A stretch of DNA of 64,000 bases from Vibrio tapetis subsp. quintayensis (GCF_030409945.1 NZ_JAUFQV010000006.1:62001-126000), one strand, 5' to 3'; counted from the first letter of the stretch, positions 8,317 to 18,835 are shown. Made by a program: numbers and translations. The notes: a model not told the origin generated them from the sequence alone.

Positions 8317-10518
8317 TTAGCTTAGATCTTGGGGCTCGATATCTATCGACCAACGCACCTTTTTTGCATTTGGCAACAACTCAATGACCGGTTTGGCACT
8401 ATATAGCAGTTTTTGCATTTGGCTGCGGCTTGAGACCTGAAGCAACAATTGCCAACGTGACTTTCCGGCTCGCTTAGCTAGGGGGGCGGGCATAGGGCCA
8501 AGCACCAAACAACTTTGACCAAAAAGAGGGTGTGCTTCGAGTGTTTGCCTTACTTGTTGTAGAAAAGATTCTACATGTTCTGGTTGATTGGCCTCTGCTC
8601 TAAACAGGGTTAAAAAGCTGAATGGTGGCAGTTGTGCCATTTTTCGTTCTTCTAACGCAGCATGGGCAAAGTGGTTATAATCTTTATGCAGAAGGGCTTG
8701 CAACAACTCATGCTCTGGGTGGTGAGTTTGTAGGATCACTTCGCCGGGTTTACTTGCACGACCTGCGCGGCCTGCAACCTGAATAAATAACTGGGCCAAT
8801 CTTTCTGATGCTCTAAAGTCACTGCTATAGAGGGATCCATCCACATCGATGAGTGCGACCAAAGTAACATCAGGGAAGTGATGCCCTTTTGCCAGCATCT
8901 GGGTACCAATAAGAATTTGGTATTCTCCATTGCGAATCGAGGCCAGTGCGGCTTCCAAACTGCCTTTACGTCGCGTGCTGTCTCGGTCAATACGTAAGGT
9001 TTTATATTCTGGGAAAACTTCAGATAAATGGCTTTCAAGTTGCTCTGTGCCAACCCCAACAGACACCAATTGACTAGACCCACACCCTTGGCAATTATGT
9101 AAAACTGCGTGTTGAGATCCGCAGTGGTGGCAGCGCATTTCACGACTTTGTTGATGGAAAGTGTAATAAGCATCGCAACGTTTGCATTCCGCTATCCAAC
9201 CACATTCATGACACATCAAGGCGGGCGAAAAACCACGGCGATTAAGAAATAGCATCACCTGATTGCCATCATTTAAGTGTCGGCGCATTTCCGCAATGAG
9301 TGGAGCTGATAGTCCGCTCTCTAAATAGAGTCCTTTAACATCAAGAACTTTGTTCGTCGCGGGTTTTGCTTTTCCAGCTCGCTCAGTTAGTGTTAAATGG
9401 TGATACTTGCCAGAGAGAGCGTTGTGTAAGGTTTCCAAAGCTGGGGTGGCTGACCCCAAAACAATCGGGATACTTTCTTTATTGGCACGCATAACCGCGA
9501 CATCTCGTGCGTGGTATCTAAGGCTGTCCTGTTGTTTATAAGACGCGTCGTGCTCCTCATCTACGATGATAATGCCAAGTTTTGCGAAAGGCGTCATTAA
9601 GGCAGAACGAGTGCCGATTACGATGCCCGCTTGCTTATCTCTGGCGCTGAGCCATGCGTTAAGGCGCTCGGTATCATTTAACCCTGAGTGCACCACCGTG
9701 ACCGGTACTTGGAAGCGCTTTTTAAATCGATTGATGGTTTGTGGTGTTAGGCCTATTTCGGGAACCAGCACTAACGCTTGCTCACCACGATCTAAAACGG
9801 GTTTTATCATGTTGAGATACACTTCCGTTTTTCCCGAACCCGTTACGCCCTCTAATAAAAAGCAGCCAAATTGGCGGTGGCTGTTTACCGCCGCAATCGC
9901 AATGGCCTGCTCTTCATTCAAATTGGGTTTATCACAATTGGCTTCGACGTGTTGCTGCCAGTCTTGAGTCGTGGGTTTGCGCTCTAAGCGTTCAATCCAA
10001 CCTTTTTCCTGCAGTGTTTTCAGTGTAGAACTACTGACGTCTTGCTCTAGCATGGCTTGATGAGACATCGCCCCATGTTGCAGCAGGTGCATGATTTGAG
10101 CTTGCTTGACTGCGCGTCCAAAGCCAACCATTAGCTGATCACGGCCTTGCTCCGTTAACTGCCACTCAACTAAGGTGGCGAATTCCGCGGGTTTGCCTTT
10201 ACGTAATAGAGCCGGCATCGCATTGGCAAGGGTGTCCCCTAGTGGGTACTGATAAAACTGGCTGCACCAATTGAGTAATTGATAGAGGGAATCTGGCCAT
10301 ACTGGCTCCGAATCAATTACTTGTTTAATTTTTTTTAGCTGATGAACCGCGAAGTCAGATTTGTGAACCAAAGCTGTGACGACCCCCACTAAGGTCTGGC
10401 GACCAAAAGGGACCGACACACGTCCGCCAATCACGGGAAATTGCTCATTAGGTATGAGGTAATCAAACCGTTTGTCTAAAGGGACAGGTAGAGCAACTTG
10501 GGCAATCGTCGGGCGCAT
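8317..10518 (-). CDS. priA: Primosomal replication protein N' (PriA helicase)
   Basis: A superfamily 2 DNA helicase that rebuilds replication forks. The DNA-binding N-terminal domain (IAQVALPVPLDKRFDYLIP) is followed by Walker A GVTGSGKTEVY, the DEEH box in IIVDEEHDASYKQQ, and a zinc-binding insertion (CHECGWIAECKRC, then CHHCG and CQGCG). The C-terminal motifs IGTQMLAKGHHFPDV and QVAGRAGRA are present. The frame reaches 10536, but MRPTIAQVALP at 10518 aligns with the E. coli start; neither has a good SD. Length is 733 aa against about 732 in E. coli. Confidence 0.96.
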   Translation of the reverse strand: MRPTIAQVALPVPLDKRFDYLIPNEQFPVIGGRVSVPFGRQTLVGVVTALVHKSDFAVHQLKKIKQVIDSEPVWPDSLYQLLNWCSQFYQYPLGDTLANAMPALLRKGKPAEFATLVEWQLTEQGRDQLMVGFGRAVKQAQIMHLLQHGAMSHQAMLEQDVSSSTLKTLQEKGWIERLERKPTTQDWQQHVEANCDKPNLNEEQAIAIAAVNSHRQFGCFLLEGVTGSGKTEVYLNMIKPVLDRGEQALVLVPEIGLTPQTINRFKKRFQVPVTVVHSGLNDTERLNAWLSARDKQAGIVIGTRSALMTPFAKLGIIIVDEEHDASYKQQDSLRYHARDVAVMRANKESIPIVLGSATPALETLHNALSGKYHHLTLTERAGKAKPATNKVLDVKGLYLESGLSAPLIAEMRRHLNDGNQVMLFLNRRGFSPALMCHECGWIAECKRCDAYYTFHQQSREMRCHHCGSQHAVLHNCQGCGSSQLVSVGVGTEQLESHLSEVFPEYKTLRIDRDSTRRKGSLEAALASIRNGEYQILIGTQMLAKGHHFPDVTLVALIDVDGSLYSSDFRASERLAQLFIQVAGRAGRASKPGEVILQTHHPEHELLQALLHKDYNHFAHAALEERKMAQLPPFSFLTLFRAEANQPEHVESFLQQVRQTLEAHPLFGQSCLVLGPMPAPLAKRAGKSRWQLLLQVSSRSQMQKLLYSAKPVIELLPNAKKVRWSIDIEPQDLS

Positions 10519-10761
10519 AATAGAGTGATGGGTCATTTAGCTGTTAATCAACTATAGTAATTAAATCGACCATAAAATACGAGGAATATGCCAAGCCAAA
10601 GGTAAAGCGACACTGGTGATGAATAACATCGAACAAAATGGCGAAAAAACTATCAAATGAGTTGATCCGTCAAGCAACTTTCATTACTATACCGCGCCTA
10701 GAGCGATGTGTACTTGCGCGTCGACTATTTTGAAACTACGTGTGGTGTCCGGCTTAGACTC

Positions 10762-10793
10762 GGATAGCGACACGGCCTATATTAAGGTTATCC
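10762..10793 (+). promoter_or_regulatory. Hairpin in the rpmE leader enclosing the ribosome binding site
   Basis: GGATA (10762-10766) can pair with TATCC (10789-10793), so the AAGG ribosome binding site lies in the loop one base before the ATG. Known for the family: rpmE mRNA leaders in gammaproteobacteria have been reported as sites of autogenous control by L31. Whether this simple stem is that element is my inference. Confidence 0.35.
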
Positions 10794-10794
10794 T

Positions 10795-11010
10795 ATGAAA
10801 AACGGTATTCACCCAACTTACAAAGCAGTTTCTGCTACTTGTTCTTGTGGCAACACTTTTGAGTTCAACTCAACTCTTGCTAAAGAATCAATCCACCTAG
10901 ACGTATGTGACAAATGTCACCCATTCTACACTGGTAAGCAACGTGTAGTTGATACTGGCGGCCGTGTTGATCGCTTCAACAAACGTTTTGGTGCTCTTAG
11001 CAGCAAGTAA
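10795..11010 (+). CDS. rpmE: 50S ribosomal protein L31 (zinc-binding type)
   Basis: A 71-residue large-subunit protein that helps bridge the two ribosomal subunits. Cys16, Cys18, Cys38 and Cys41 (CSC and CDKC) form the zinc site of the C+ paralogue. [19 protein letters not shown] is the family signature. It is divergent from priA, as in E. coli. The zinc-free paralogue is not in this window. A terminator follows. Confidence 0.98.
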   Translation: MKNGIHPTYKAVSATCSCGNTFEFNSTLAKESIHLDVCDKCHPFYTGKQRVVDTGGRVDRFNKRFGALSSK

Positions 11011-11041
11011 TTACGAAATTCGTAATACGACCAAATTCGAA

Positions 11042-11066
11042 AAGGACGCTCAGGCGTCCTTTTTTA
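11042..11066 (+). terminator. Rho-independent terminator of rpmE
   Basis: AAGGACGC-tcag-GCGTCCTT stem with a T run. Confidence 0.88.
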
Positions 11067-11261
11067 GATCTTGGACTTAGCCATACTTGTTTTTCGCTTC
11101 TTTTGAACCATTTCGCATTTACCGCCCTAGAATTCCTTTGCGTATCACAATCACTTATCTATGTTATTGACATTCCGTCTAGGATCTCAGTCTGACTTAC
11201 ATTACTATAACCCCTCAGTTAACGTTTATGTAACCTCACACAGCATTGGGATTCTGCCACC

Positions 11262-12521
11262 ATGTCCGAAGACAACAGCCAAAAAGATTTTCGTCAACAA
11301 GCTCTCGATTACCATGAATTTCCGACTGCAGGAAAAATCGGTGTCGCACTCACTACTCCGGCCGATACCGTTGAAGATTTGGCGCTGGCTTATAGCCCTG
11401 GTGTAGCAGAACCGGTAAGAGAAATTGCTCAAAATCCAGAGAACGTCTATAAGTACACGGCGAAAGGCAACATGGTTGCGGTTATTTCAAATGGTACGGC
11501 AATTTTAGGCCTAGGTAATTTAGGCCCGCTGGCATCTAAACCAGTAATGGAAGGTAAATCCTTATTGTTCAAGCGTTTCGCTAATTTGGATTCTATCGAC
11601 ATTGAAGTGAAGCATCGTACTATCCAAGAATTTGTCGATACTGTCGCGAATATCGCTGATACGTTCGGCGGCATCAATTTAGAAGACATCAAAGCGCCAG
11701 ATTGCTTTGAGATAGAGCGCCAGCTTATCGAGCGTTGTGATGTGCCAGTGTTCCATGATGATCAACACGGTACAGCGATCGTTACGGCTGCGGGCATGCT
11801 CAATGCCATTGAACTGCAAGGTAAAGTGTTAGAAGAGTCGACCATCGTTTGTCTTGGTGCTGGTGCAGCAGCGGTTGCTTGTATGGAACTATTGATCAAA
11901 TGTGGGGCTCAACGTGAAAAAATCTACATGTTGGATCGTAAGGGCGTTATTCATACACGTCGTGACGACTTAAACGAATATAAGCAGCTGTTTGCCAATA
12001 ATACCGATAAACGTACCTTAGAAGATGTGATTGAAGGTGCAGACCTATTCCTAGGTGTATCAGGCCCGGATTTGTTGCCAGCTGAGGCACTTAAATTGAT
12101 GGCTGATAAGCCTGTTGTGTTTGCATGCTCTAACCCTGACCCTGAAATCAAGCCAGAACTTGCGCATCAAGTTCGTGATGATTTGATCATGGGTACCGGA
12201 CGCAGTGACTACCCTAATCAAGTAAACAATGTGATTTGTTTCCCATTCATTTTCCGTGGCGCACTCGATGTTCGTGCAAGTGAAATCAATATCGAGATGA
12301 AACTAGCGGCAGTTGAAGCGATTCGCCAGCTAGCGAAAGAAGCGGTACCTGAGGAAGTGAAAAAAGCGGCAGGTGTTGGTGAGCTAGAGTTTGGTTCGGG
12401 CTACATTATTCCTAAGCCAATGGATCCTCGTTTGTTGCCTCGCGTTGCTAAAGCAGTAGCGCAAGCTGCGGTAGATTCTGGTGTAGCTCGTATTGAGATG
12501 CCAGAAAACTATATGGGCTAA
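11262..12521 (+). CDS. Malic enzyme, short form without phosphotransacetylase-like domain
   Basis: This enzyme oxidatively decarboxylates malate to pyruvate, making NAD(P)H. The malic N-domain ([42 protein letters not shown]) is followed by the NAD-binding C-domain ([16 protein letters not shown]). At 419 aa it ends after the C-domain ([17 protein letters not shown]); E. coli MaeB is about 759 aa because of an extra PTA-like domain. Cofactor preference cannot be read from sequence. It lies alone between rpmE and metJ; a GGCTAAA tandem repeat covers its stop. Confidence 0.93.
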   Translation: MSEDNSQKDFRQQALDYHEFPTAGKIGVALTTPADTVEDLALAYSPGVAEPVREIAQNPENVYKYTAKGNMVAVISNGTAILGLGNLGPLASKPVMEGKSLLFKRFANLDSIDIEVKHRTIQEFVDTVANIADTFGGINLEDIKAPDCFEIERQLIERCDVPVFHDDQHGTAIVTAAGMLNAIELQGKVLEESTIVCLGAGAAAVACMELLIKCGAQREKIYMLDRKGVIHTRRDDLNEYKQLFANNTDKRTLEDVIEGADLFLGVSGPDLLPAEALKLMADKPVVFACSNPDPEIKPELAHQVRDDLIMGTGRSDYPNQVNNVICFPFIFRGALDVRASEINIEMKLAAVEAIRQLAKEAVPEEVKKAAGVGELEFGSGYIIPKPMDPRLLPRVAKAVAQAAVDSGVARIEMPENYMG

Positions 12522-12546
12522 AGGCTAAAGGCTAAAGGCTAAAGGC
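12516..12546 (+). repeat. Tandem GGCTAAA heptamer repeat across the malic enzyme stop
   Basis: Four perfect GGCTAAA units plus GGC. The first unit contains the TAA stop; the 7-base period places further TAA stops in the other two frames. Confidence 0.9.
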
Positions 12547-12548
12547 AA

Positions 12549-12582
12549 AAAAAGGCAGAAGGGAATACCTTCTGCCTTTTTT
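12549..12582. terminator. Bidirectional terminator between malic enzyme gene and metJ
   Basis: AAAAGGCAGAAGG pairs with CCTTCTGCCTTTT, with A and T runs on either side, so it can serve both convergent genes. Confidence 0.88.
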
Positions 12583-12589
12583 ACATCTA

Positions 12590-12907
12590 TTATTCGTCGA
12601 ATGCTTCGAATTCAATGCCCATCTCTGTCATCAGTTTTTTCACTTCAGCAGGAATATCATCTGGGCGGTCTTTTCTTAAGTCTTCATCCGTTGGGAGAGG
12701 TTGACCTGTGTATGCATGTAAGAATGCTTCACAGAGCAGTTCACTATTTGTGGCATGACGCAGATTGTTGATCTGGCGACGGGTTCTTTCATCAGTAAGG
12801 ACTTTTAATACCTTTAGTGGAATAGAAACCGTAATTTTTTTTACTTGCTCACTTTTTTTTCCATGCTCAGCATATGGGCTAATGTACTCGCCATTCCAAT
12901 CTGCCAT
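12590..12907 (-). CDS. metJ: Methionine repressor MetJ
   Basis: A ribbon-helix-helix repressor that binds Met boxes with S-adenosylmethionine as corepressor. The 105-aa protein is nearly identical to E. coli MetJ through the ribbon and helices ([36 protein letters not shown]). It is divergent from metBL; the shared gap carries four adjacent Met boxes, so it should repress itself as well as metBL. Confidence 0.98.
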   Translation of the reverse strand: MADWNGEYISPYAEHGKKSEQVKKITVSIPLKVLKVLTDERTRRQINNLRHATNSELLCEAFLHAYTGQPLPTDEDLRKDRPDDIPAEVKKLMTEMGIEFEAFDE

Positions 12908-13020
12908 TGCGCACCTTCATTTTCTTATTAATATCGAGTTAGATACCAAGAAATCAGCGTCAATCGCAGCTTAGTATCAATATAGGAGATGATTTTAGCG
13001 ACTTTTACCGCCATAAGCAA

Positions 13021-13052
13021 AGACATATAGACGTCCAGATGTGTTGACGTCT
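13021..13052. promoter_or_regulatory. Four tandem Met boxes (MetJ operator) between metJ and metB
   Basis: Adjacent 8-mers AGACATAT, AGACGTCC, AGATGTGT and TGACGTCT match the Met box AGACGTCT at 6, 7, 6 and 7 of 8 positions. MetJ binds such arrays cooperatively. Position between divergent metJ and metB is as in E. coli. Confidence 0.88.
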
Positions 13053-13179
13053 TTTTTTTGAGAGGTTAAAGTAGGCATAAAGTGGCAATACTGCTAGCAA
13101 AAGCAAGACACCGTATGTTATCCGGCCGCAGTTATTGGTATAAAAGAGAACATGGATTTTGGAAAGGAAGACCAACCTT

Positions 13180-14346
13180 ATGAGCGATCGCAAACCAGCA
13201 ACCATTGCTGTACGCACTGGTATCGAGGCTGATAGTCAATATCATGCCGTCGTCCCACCTATTTATCTTTCCACCAACTACGGCTTTCCTGCGTTTGGTG
13301 AAGTACCTAAATACGATTACACCCGCTCAGGTAACCCGAACCGCGGCCAATTAGAGCAAGCTCTATCTGAACTAGAGTCAGGTGAGGGTGCAGTAATCAC
13401 CAATACCGGAACCGCAGCGCTTAACTTATGGGTCAGTACTTTTCTTGGCCCAGACGATCTGATCGTTGCGCCTCATGATTGCTATGGCGGGACGTATCGC
13501 CTATTTAATACTCGCTCACTAAAAGGTGACTTCAAGGTTGAGTTTGTTGATCAATCTGATCAAGATGCGCTGGATGCGGCTCTTGCGAAGAAGCCAAAGT
13601 TGGTTCTACTTGAAACCCCATCGAACCCATTGGTGAGAGTCGTCGATATCCAAGCTACGTGCGAAAAAGCAAAAAAAGTAGGCGCACTGGTGGCGGTAGA
13701 CAATACCTTTTTAACCCCCGTGTACCAGAAGCCTTTATTGCTAGGAGCGGATTTTGTTATCCACTCAACAACTAAGTTTATTAATGGTCACTCTGATGTT
13801 ATTGGCGGTGTTGTCGTAACGAAAAGTGCTCAGCACGCAGAAGAACTAGCATGGTGGGGCAACTGCCTTGGCGCAACAGGCACACCTTTTGATAGCTACA
13901 TGACCTTACGTGGCTTAAGAACACTGGCTGCTCGTATGCGTGTGCATGAAGAAAGCTCAGTGCAAATTTTGAAATACCTAGAGACTCAATCATTCGTTGC
14001 CAAGCTGTATCACCCAAGCTTATCAAGCCACCCGGGCCACGAGATTGCTAAAAAGCAACAGTCAGGCTTTGGTTCTATGCTGAGCTTTGAGTATGCAGGT
14101 AGCTTTGAGTCACTAAAAGCGTTTGTAGGTCACCTGAAGCTCTTCTCATTGGCGGAGTCTCTTGGTGGTGTAGAGAGTCTTATCTGTCACCCAAGCTCGA
14201 TGACGCACAGAGCCATGAGTGATGAAGCACAATTAGAAGCCGGCATTACGACACAACTGCTGCGCTTATCTGTTGGGCTTGAAGACGCAGACGATCTGAT
14301 TGCAGATTTAGATCAAGCCTTTAAGTTGGTTCAGGAGGAAGTGTAA
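13180..14346 (+). CDS. metB: Cystathionine gamma-synthase MetB
   Basis: A PLP enzyme that joins an activated homoserine ester and cysteine into cystathionine on the way to methionine. Lys199 in HSTTKFINGHSDVIGG is the PLP lysine; YDYTRSGNPNR and LETPSNPLVRV are family motifs. The frame opens at a TTG (13159), but the ATG at 13180 follows AAGGAAG and gives MSDRKPATIA, close to the family start (388 aa). The stop overlaps the metL start by one base (TAATG), which suggests translational coupling. Confidence 0.96.
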   Translation: MSDRKPATIAVRTGIEADSQYHAVVPPIYLSTNYGFPAFGEVPKYDYTRSGNPNRGQLEQALSELESGEGAVITNTGTAALNLWVSTFLGPDDLIVAPHDCYGGTYRLFNTRSLKGDFKVEFVDQSDQDALDAALAKKPKLVLLETPSNPLVRVVDIQATCEKAKKVGALVAVDNTFLTPVYQKPLLLGADFVIHSTTKFINGHSDVIGGVVVTKSAQHAEELAWWGNCLGATGTPFDSYMTLRGLRTLAARMRVHEESSVQILKYLETQSFVAKLYHPSLSSHPGHEIAKKQQSGFGSMLSFEYAGSFESLKAFVGHLKLFSLAESLGGVESLICHPSSMTHRAMSDEAQLEAGITTQLLRLSVGLEDADDLIADLDQAFKLVQEEV

Positions 14347-16757
14347 TGACTATTCAACGCCAGTTACACAAATTTGGCGGAAGCAGTCTTGCTGATCCTG
14401 AATGTTACCTGAGAGTCGTGAACATACTGCGTGAATACTCTCAACCAGAAGATTTAGTTGTCGTTTCAGCGGCAGGCTCAACGACTAATGTACTGTTAGC
14501 TTGGTTAAAAGCACTTGATAAAGATGGGCGCATAGCTCATGAGCTGCTGCAAGAATTGCGTCAGTTTCAAACGCATTTAATTACCAACTTATTGCATGAA
14601 GAGCGAGCACAGACGTTGCTCAATCTATTGAATAAAGAGTTTTCTGCTCTTGGTGAATTGAATGCACCATTGAGCCCTGCAGAACAAGCAGCCGCTCTTG
14701 GTCACGGTGAAGTTTGGTCTTCTCGTTTGCTTGCGGCACTGTTAAGCCAGAGTGATTTAGAAGCTGCTGCTTTAGATTCTCGTCAGTTCTTACGAGCAGA
14801 GCACGGTGCACAACCTGAAGTGGATCGTGCACGCTCTTGGCCTTTGGTTAAAGCAACGTTAGCTCAGCATTCTCATTGCCGTTTGGTGGTGACTGGCTTT
14901 ATGGCAAGTAATGATGGCGGTGAAACCGTATTGCTTGGTCGAAATGGTTCTGATTACTCTGCGACTGTAATCGGTGAGTTATCGGAGGTTACGCGTGTAA
15001 CCATCTGGAGCGATGTGGCCGGAGTGTATAGCTCTGATCCACGTAAAGTCTCCGATGCGTGTCTATTGCCGCTACTACGCTTAGATGAAGCCAGTGAGTT
15101 AGCTCGTTTAGCAGCTCCTGTACTACATAGCCGCACATTGCAGCCAGTGGCTCAAAGTGCCATGGACTTGCACTTGCGTTGCAGCCATTCACCTGAATCA
15201 GGTTCGACGCGTGTTGAACGAGTACTGGCATCAGGGCGCGGCGCTAAGATCATCACATCATTAGATGAAGTCTTAATGGTTAACATTGTGTTTGCTCAAG
15301 GGCATGATTTTGAGCGCCAGCATCGTGAGGTGCTGCAAGCGTTGACACGTGTGCAACTTCAACCCCTGGCATTTGAAGCACAAGCGGATCAAGGCTGTTT
15401 ATTGCTTGCGTATACCGCAGAAGTGGCCGGCGAAGCCTTAAGTTACTTGCAAGATATTTCGGTTGAAGGTGAGTTAAAACTTAAAGAGGGGTACTCTCTG
15501 GTTGCCGCAGTCGGGGCTGGGGTGACGAATAACCCTAATCATTGTTATGGATTTTATCAGCAACTTAAAAATAGCCCGGTCGAGTTTATTTGTGAATCCG
15601 AATCAGGCTTAAGCTTAGTGGCGATTACTCGCACCACAGAAACCCAACCGCTTCTCACTGGCATCCATAGTCAGCTATTCCAAGCGCAGAAACGCGTGGC
15701 GATAGCCTTGTGTGGTAAAGGGAATATCGGCTCAAGTTGGCTAGCTTTGTTTGCAGAACAAAAAGATGATTTGGAAAAGCGTCATGGCAAGAGCTTTGAT
15801 TTGGTTGCAGTGATCGACAGTCAAACCTATTGGTTAGATTTTGACGGCATTGATGCGGCTCAAGTGAGTAAGCGCTTCGACGACGAGTCTGTGAGCAATA
15901 ATGGACTTGAATGGCTCGATAAGCTGGCGCATCAACAAAAATACGACGAAGTGATTGTATTGGATGTGACTGCCAGTGCAGAACTCTCCGATCAGTATGT
16001 CGCCATTGCGGAGCATGGACTGCACCTCATTTCTGCTAACAAAGTGGCGGGCTCTGCGCCTGGTGATGTGTATCACCGAGTTCAAGATGCGTTTTCTAAA
16101 ACTGGCCGTCATTGGTTATACAACGCCACGGTAGGCGCTGGCTTGCCAATTAACCACACAGTGCGCGACTTACGTGAAAGCGGCGATGAAATTCAGGGCT
16201 TATCTGGGATTTTTTCGGGCACATTGTCTTGGTTATTCCAGCAGTTTGATGGCTCGGTGCCATTCAGCGATTTAGTTGACTTAGCATGGCAGCAAGGCCT
16301 GACTGAGCCGGACCCTCGTAGCGACCTTGATGGTTCTGACGTGATGCGTAAATTGGTGATACTGGCTCGTGAATCAGGTTTTGATGTTGAGCCTGAGCAA
16401 GTACGAGTCGAATCGTTAGTCCCTGACGAGCTACAAACGCTTTCACTGGACGACTTCTTAGATAAGTCGGCATTGTTGAGCCAACTGCTCGCAGAGCGAC
16501 TAGAGAAAGCACAGCGCGAAGATAAAGTGTTGCGTTATGTTGCAAGGTTAGAGAAAGATGGCGCGGCAACGGTCGGTATTGAAGCCTTGAGCCAGCAACA
16601 TGCATTGGCTAACCTCCTGCCATGTGACAACATTTTTGCGATTGAAAGTAAATGGTACAAAGATAACCCTCTGGTTATTCGAGGGCCAGGCGCAGGGCGA
16701 GAAGTTACCGCAGGTGCATTGCAATCTGACTTAAATCGTTTGTCTTCATTGTTGTAA
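14346..16757 (+). CDS. metL: Bifunctional aspartokinase II / homoserine dehydrogenase II MetL
   Basis: The N-terminal aspartokinase (KFGGSSLAD at residues 9-17, LLGRNGSDYSATVIG) is followed by a central region and a homoserine dehydrogenase domain (about 450-803; IALCGKGNIGSSWLALF, ISANKVAG, NATVGAGLPINHTVRDLRESGDEI). It makes aspartyl phosphate and later homoserine for methionine synthesis. At 803 aa it is the length of E. coli MetL (810). The ATG overlaps the metB stop. In E. coli this isoenzyme is controlled by repression rather than feedback inhibition. Confidence 0.96.
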   Translation: MTIQRQLHKFGGSSLADPECYLRVVNILREYSQPEDLVVVSAAGSTTNVLLAWLKALDKDGRIAHELLQELRQFQTHLITNLLHEERAQTLLNLLNKEFSALGELNAPLSPAEQAAALGHGEVWSSRLLAALLSQSDLEAAALDSRQFLRAEHGAQPEVDRARSWPLVKATLAQHSHCRLVVTGFMASNDGGETVLLGRNGSDYSATVIGELSEVTRVTIWSDVAGVYSSDPRKVSDACLLPLLRLDEASELARLAAPVLHSRTLQPVAQSAMDLHLRCSHSPESGSTRVERVLASGRGAKIITSLDEVLMVNIVFAQGHDFERQHREVLQALTRVQLQPLAFEAQADQGCLLLAYTAEVAGEALSYLQDISVEGELKLKEGYSLVAAVGAGVTNNPNHCYGFYQQLKNSPVEFICESESGLSLVAITRTTETQPLLTGIHSQLFQAQKRVAIALCGKGNIGSSWLALFAEQKDDLEKRHGKSFDLVAVIDSQTYWLDFDGIDAAQVSKRFDDESVSNNGLEWLDKLAHQQKYDEVIVLDVTASAELSDQYVAIAEHGLHLISANKVAGSAPGDVYHRVQDAFSKTGRHWLYNATVGAGLPINHTVRDLRESGDEIQGLSGIFSGTLSWLFQQFDGSVPFSDLVDLAWQQGLTEPDPRSDLDGSDVMRKLVILARESGFDVEPEQVRVESLVPDELQTLSLDDFLDKSALLSQLLAERLEKAQREDKVLRYVARLEKDGAATVGIEALSQQHALANLLPCDNIFAIESKWYKDNPLVIRGPGAGREVTAGALQSDLNRLSSLL

Positions 16758-16771
16758 AAGTCCCGATAATT

Positions 16772-16803
16772 ATAAGGGCTCCTATGGAGCCCTTATTGTT
16801 TTT
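16772..16803 (+). terminator. Rho-independent terminator of metBL
   Basis: ATAAGGGCTCC-tat-GGAGCCCTTAT stem followed by TGTTTTT. Confidence 0.88.
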
Positions 16804-16924
16804 CGTAACACAAGAGTTGAAGTTCTAATCTGTATATCATACGGTGTTGAATTAACTTCAACATCGTCATGAGTAAAATTCATGTTTAACGTGTTGACAT
16901 TAATTCGTATAAAGGACATTCTTT

Positions 16925-16948
16925 GGACATATAGACGGCTAAACGTCG
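16925..16948. promoter_or_regulatory. Met boxes upstream of metF
   Basis: Adjacent 8-mers GGACATAT, AGACGGCT and AAACGTCG match AGACGTCT at 5, 7 and 6 positions. They lie about 55-75 bases before the metF ATG, after a TTGACA (16894-16899). Confidence 0.75.
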
Positions 16949-16959
16949 CCAAGGATTAA

Positions 16960-17886
<927 letters not shown>

Positions 17887-17909
17887 GCTAAAAGCCACAG
17901 CAGGAATAA

Positions 17910-17943
17910 AAAAAGGGAGAGGCATCAGTGCCTCTCCCTTTTT
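17910..17943. terminator. Bidirectional terminator between metF and aphA
   Basis: AAAAAGGGAGAGGCA-tcag-TGCCTCTCCCTTTTT, a perfect stem with T runs both ways, between convergent genes. Confidence 0.9.
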
Positions 17944-18008
17944 ATTTGGTATTTTTGCTTTAGCTTCTACACGTCGAGCGGTTACCAATTTCGTATTCGT
18001 TGTTACGC

Positions 18009-18551
18009 TTATTGCGCCATTGCTTCTAAATCAGCCAATGATTCTTCAGCCCAAACAACCCATGCTTGGCGAAGAAGAAGATTACGACGCAAAGTAAGAC
18101 GCTCAAGACGCGCTTGTTTGTCTAGTGTTTCTGGTTTTGCGTAATAAACGGATTCAATTTCTTGATAGTGATTAACCAGCTTTTGAGATTCTTCAATCAA
18201 ACCACCAAGCTGTTCAATGAAAGAAGCAGAAGGTTGAACAGCACATGCCATCAGCTTTGCAGAGAATTCATCTCTTACTGTTGGGTGAGCAGTTGGTTGA
18301 TCGAACCATTCGCCTAGAGCTTTACGGCCAGCGTCTGTAATGGAATAAACCTTTCTGTCAGGTTTGCCTTCTTGAGGCTCCAATACGCAAGTAACCAGCT
18401 CGTTTAGCGCCATTTTATTTAGCTCGCGGTACACCTGTTGGTGGCTCGCTTTCCAAAAATAGCCGATGCTGTATGAAAACTCTTTAGTGATGTCGTATCC
18501 AGTAGCGTCGCGCGTGCTTAATACTGTAAGGATTACGTGTGGTAATGACAT
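18009..18551 (-). CDS. aphA: PadR-family regulator AphA
   Basis: AphA is the low-cell-density master regulator of Vibrio quorum sensing and, in V. cholerae, activates virulence with AphB. The N-terminal winged helix (MSLPHVILTVLSTRDATGYD, FWKASHQQVYRELNKM) and the stretch QEGKPDRKVYSIT..GEWFDQPTAHPTVRDEFSAKLMAC match AphA closely. The C-terminal antiparallel coiled coil (about 90-180) mediates dimerisation. Regulation is expected through LuxR/HapR binding upstream and Qrr RNAs on the mRNA. A perfect LuxR half-site lies about 255 bases upstream. This gene marks the window as Vibrionaceae. Confidence 0.95.
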   Translation of the reverse strand: MSLPHVILTVLSTRDATGYDITKEFSYSIGYFWKASHQQVYRELNKMALNELVTCVLEPQEGKPDRKVYSITDAGRKALGEWFDQPTAHPTVRDEFSAKLMACAVQPSASFIEQLGGLIEESQKLVNHYQEIESVYYAKPETLDKQARLERLTLRRNLLLRQAWVVWAEESLADLEAMAQ

Positions 18552-18749
18552 GTCTTCAATCCAATAGTCAATGAAACTATAAAACTTGTTGCCAACACCT
18601 AATGTGCTTCTATGTCACGTTATAGTCAGTGTGTTTGGCAAACTACTAATCTAAAGAAACTTTAGATCTTCCTGTCACCTTTTAAGCCATGTGTCACCTA
18701 GCGGGAAGTAAATGTGTCATTTTTGTAAGCCAGACATTATTTTCATTTA

Positions 18750-18835
18750 CTTTGCTTATGCTGCAGATAGTTATTATTAAGCGAATTACAGCGGGCAGTA
18801 AGCATATCAATAATAATAAGCATAAAGTAGAATAA
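18750..18835. promoter_or_regulatory. Candidate LuxR/HapR-binding region upstream of aphA
   Basis: The 392-bp gap 18552-18943 holds no gene. TATCAATAA at 18805-18813 is the reverse complement of TTATTGATA, the exact left half of the LuxR/HapR consensus; the right half is not conserved. Around it, ACTTTGCTTAT (near 18750) and ATAAGCATAAAGT (near 18820) form an imperfect inverted repeat. LuxR/HapR repression of aphA is established in other vibrios; the site here is predicted. Confidence 0.4.
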
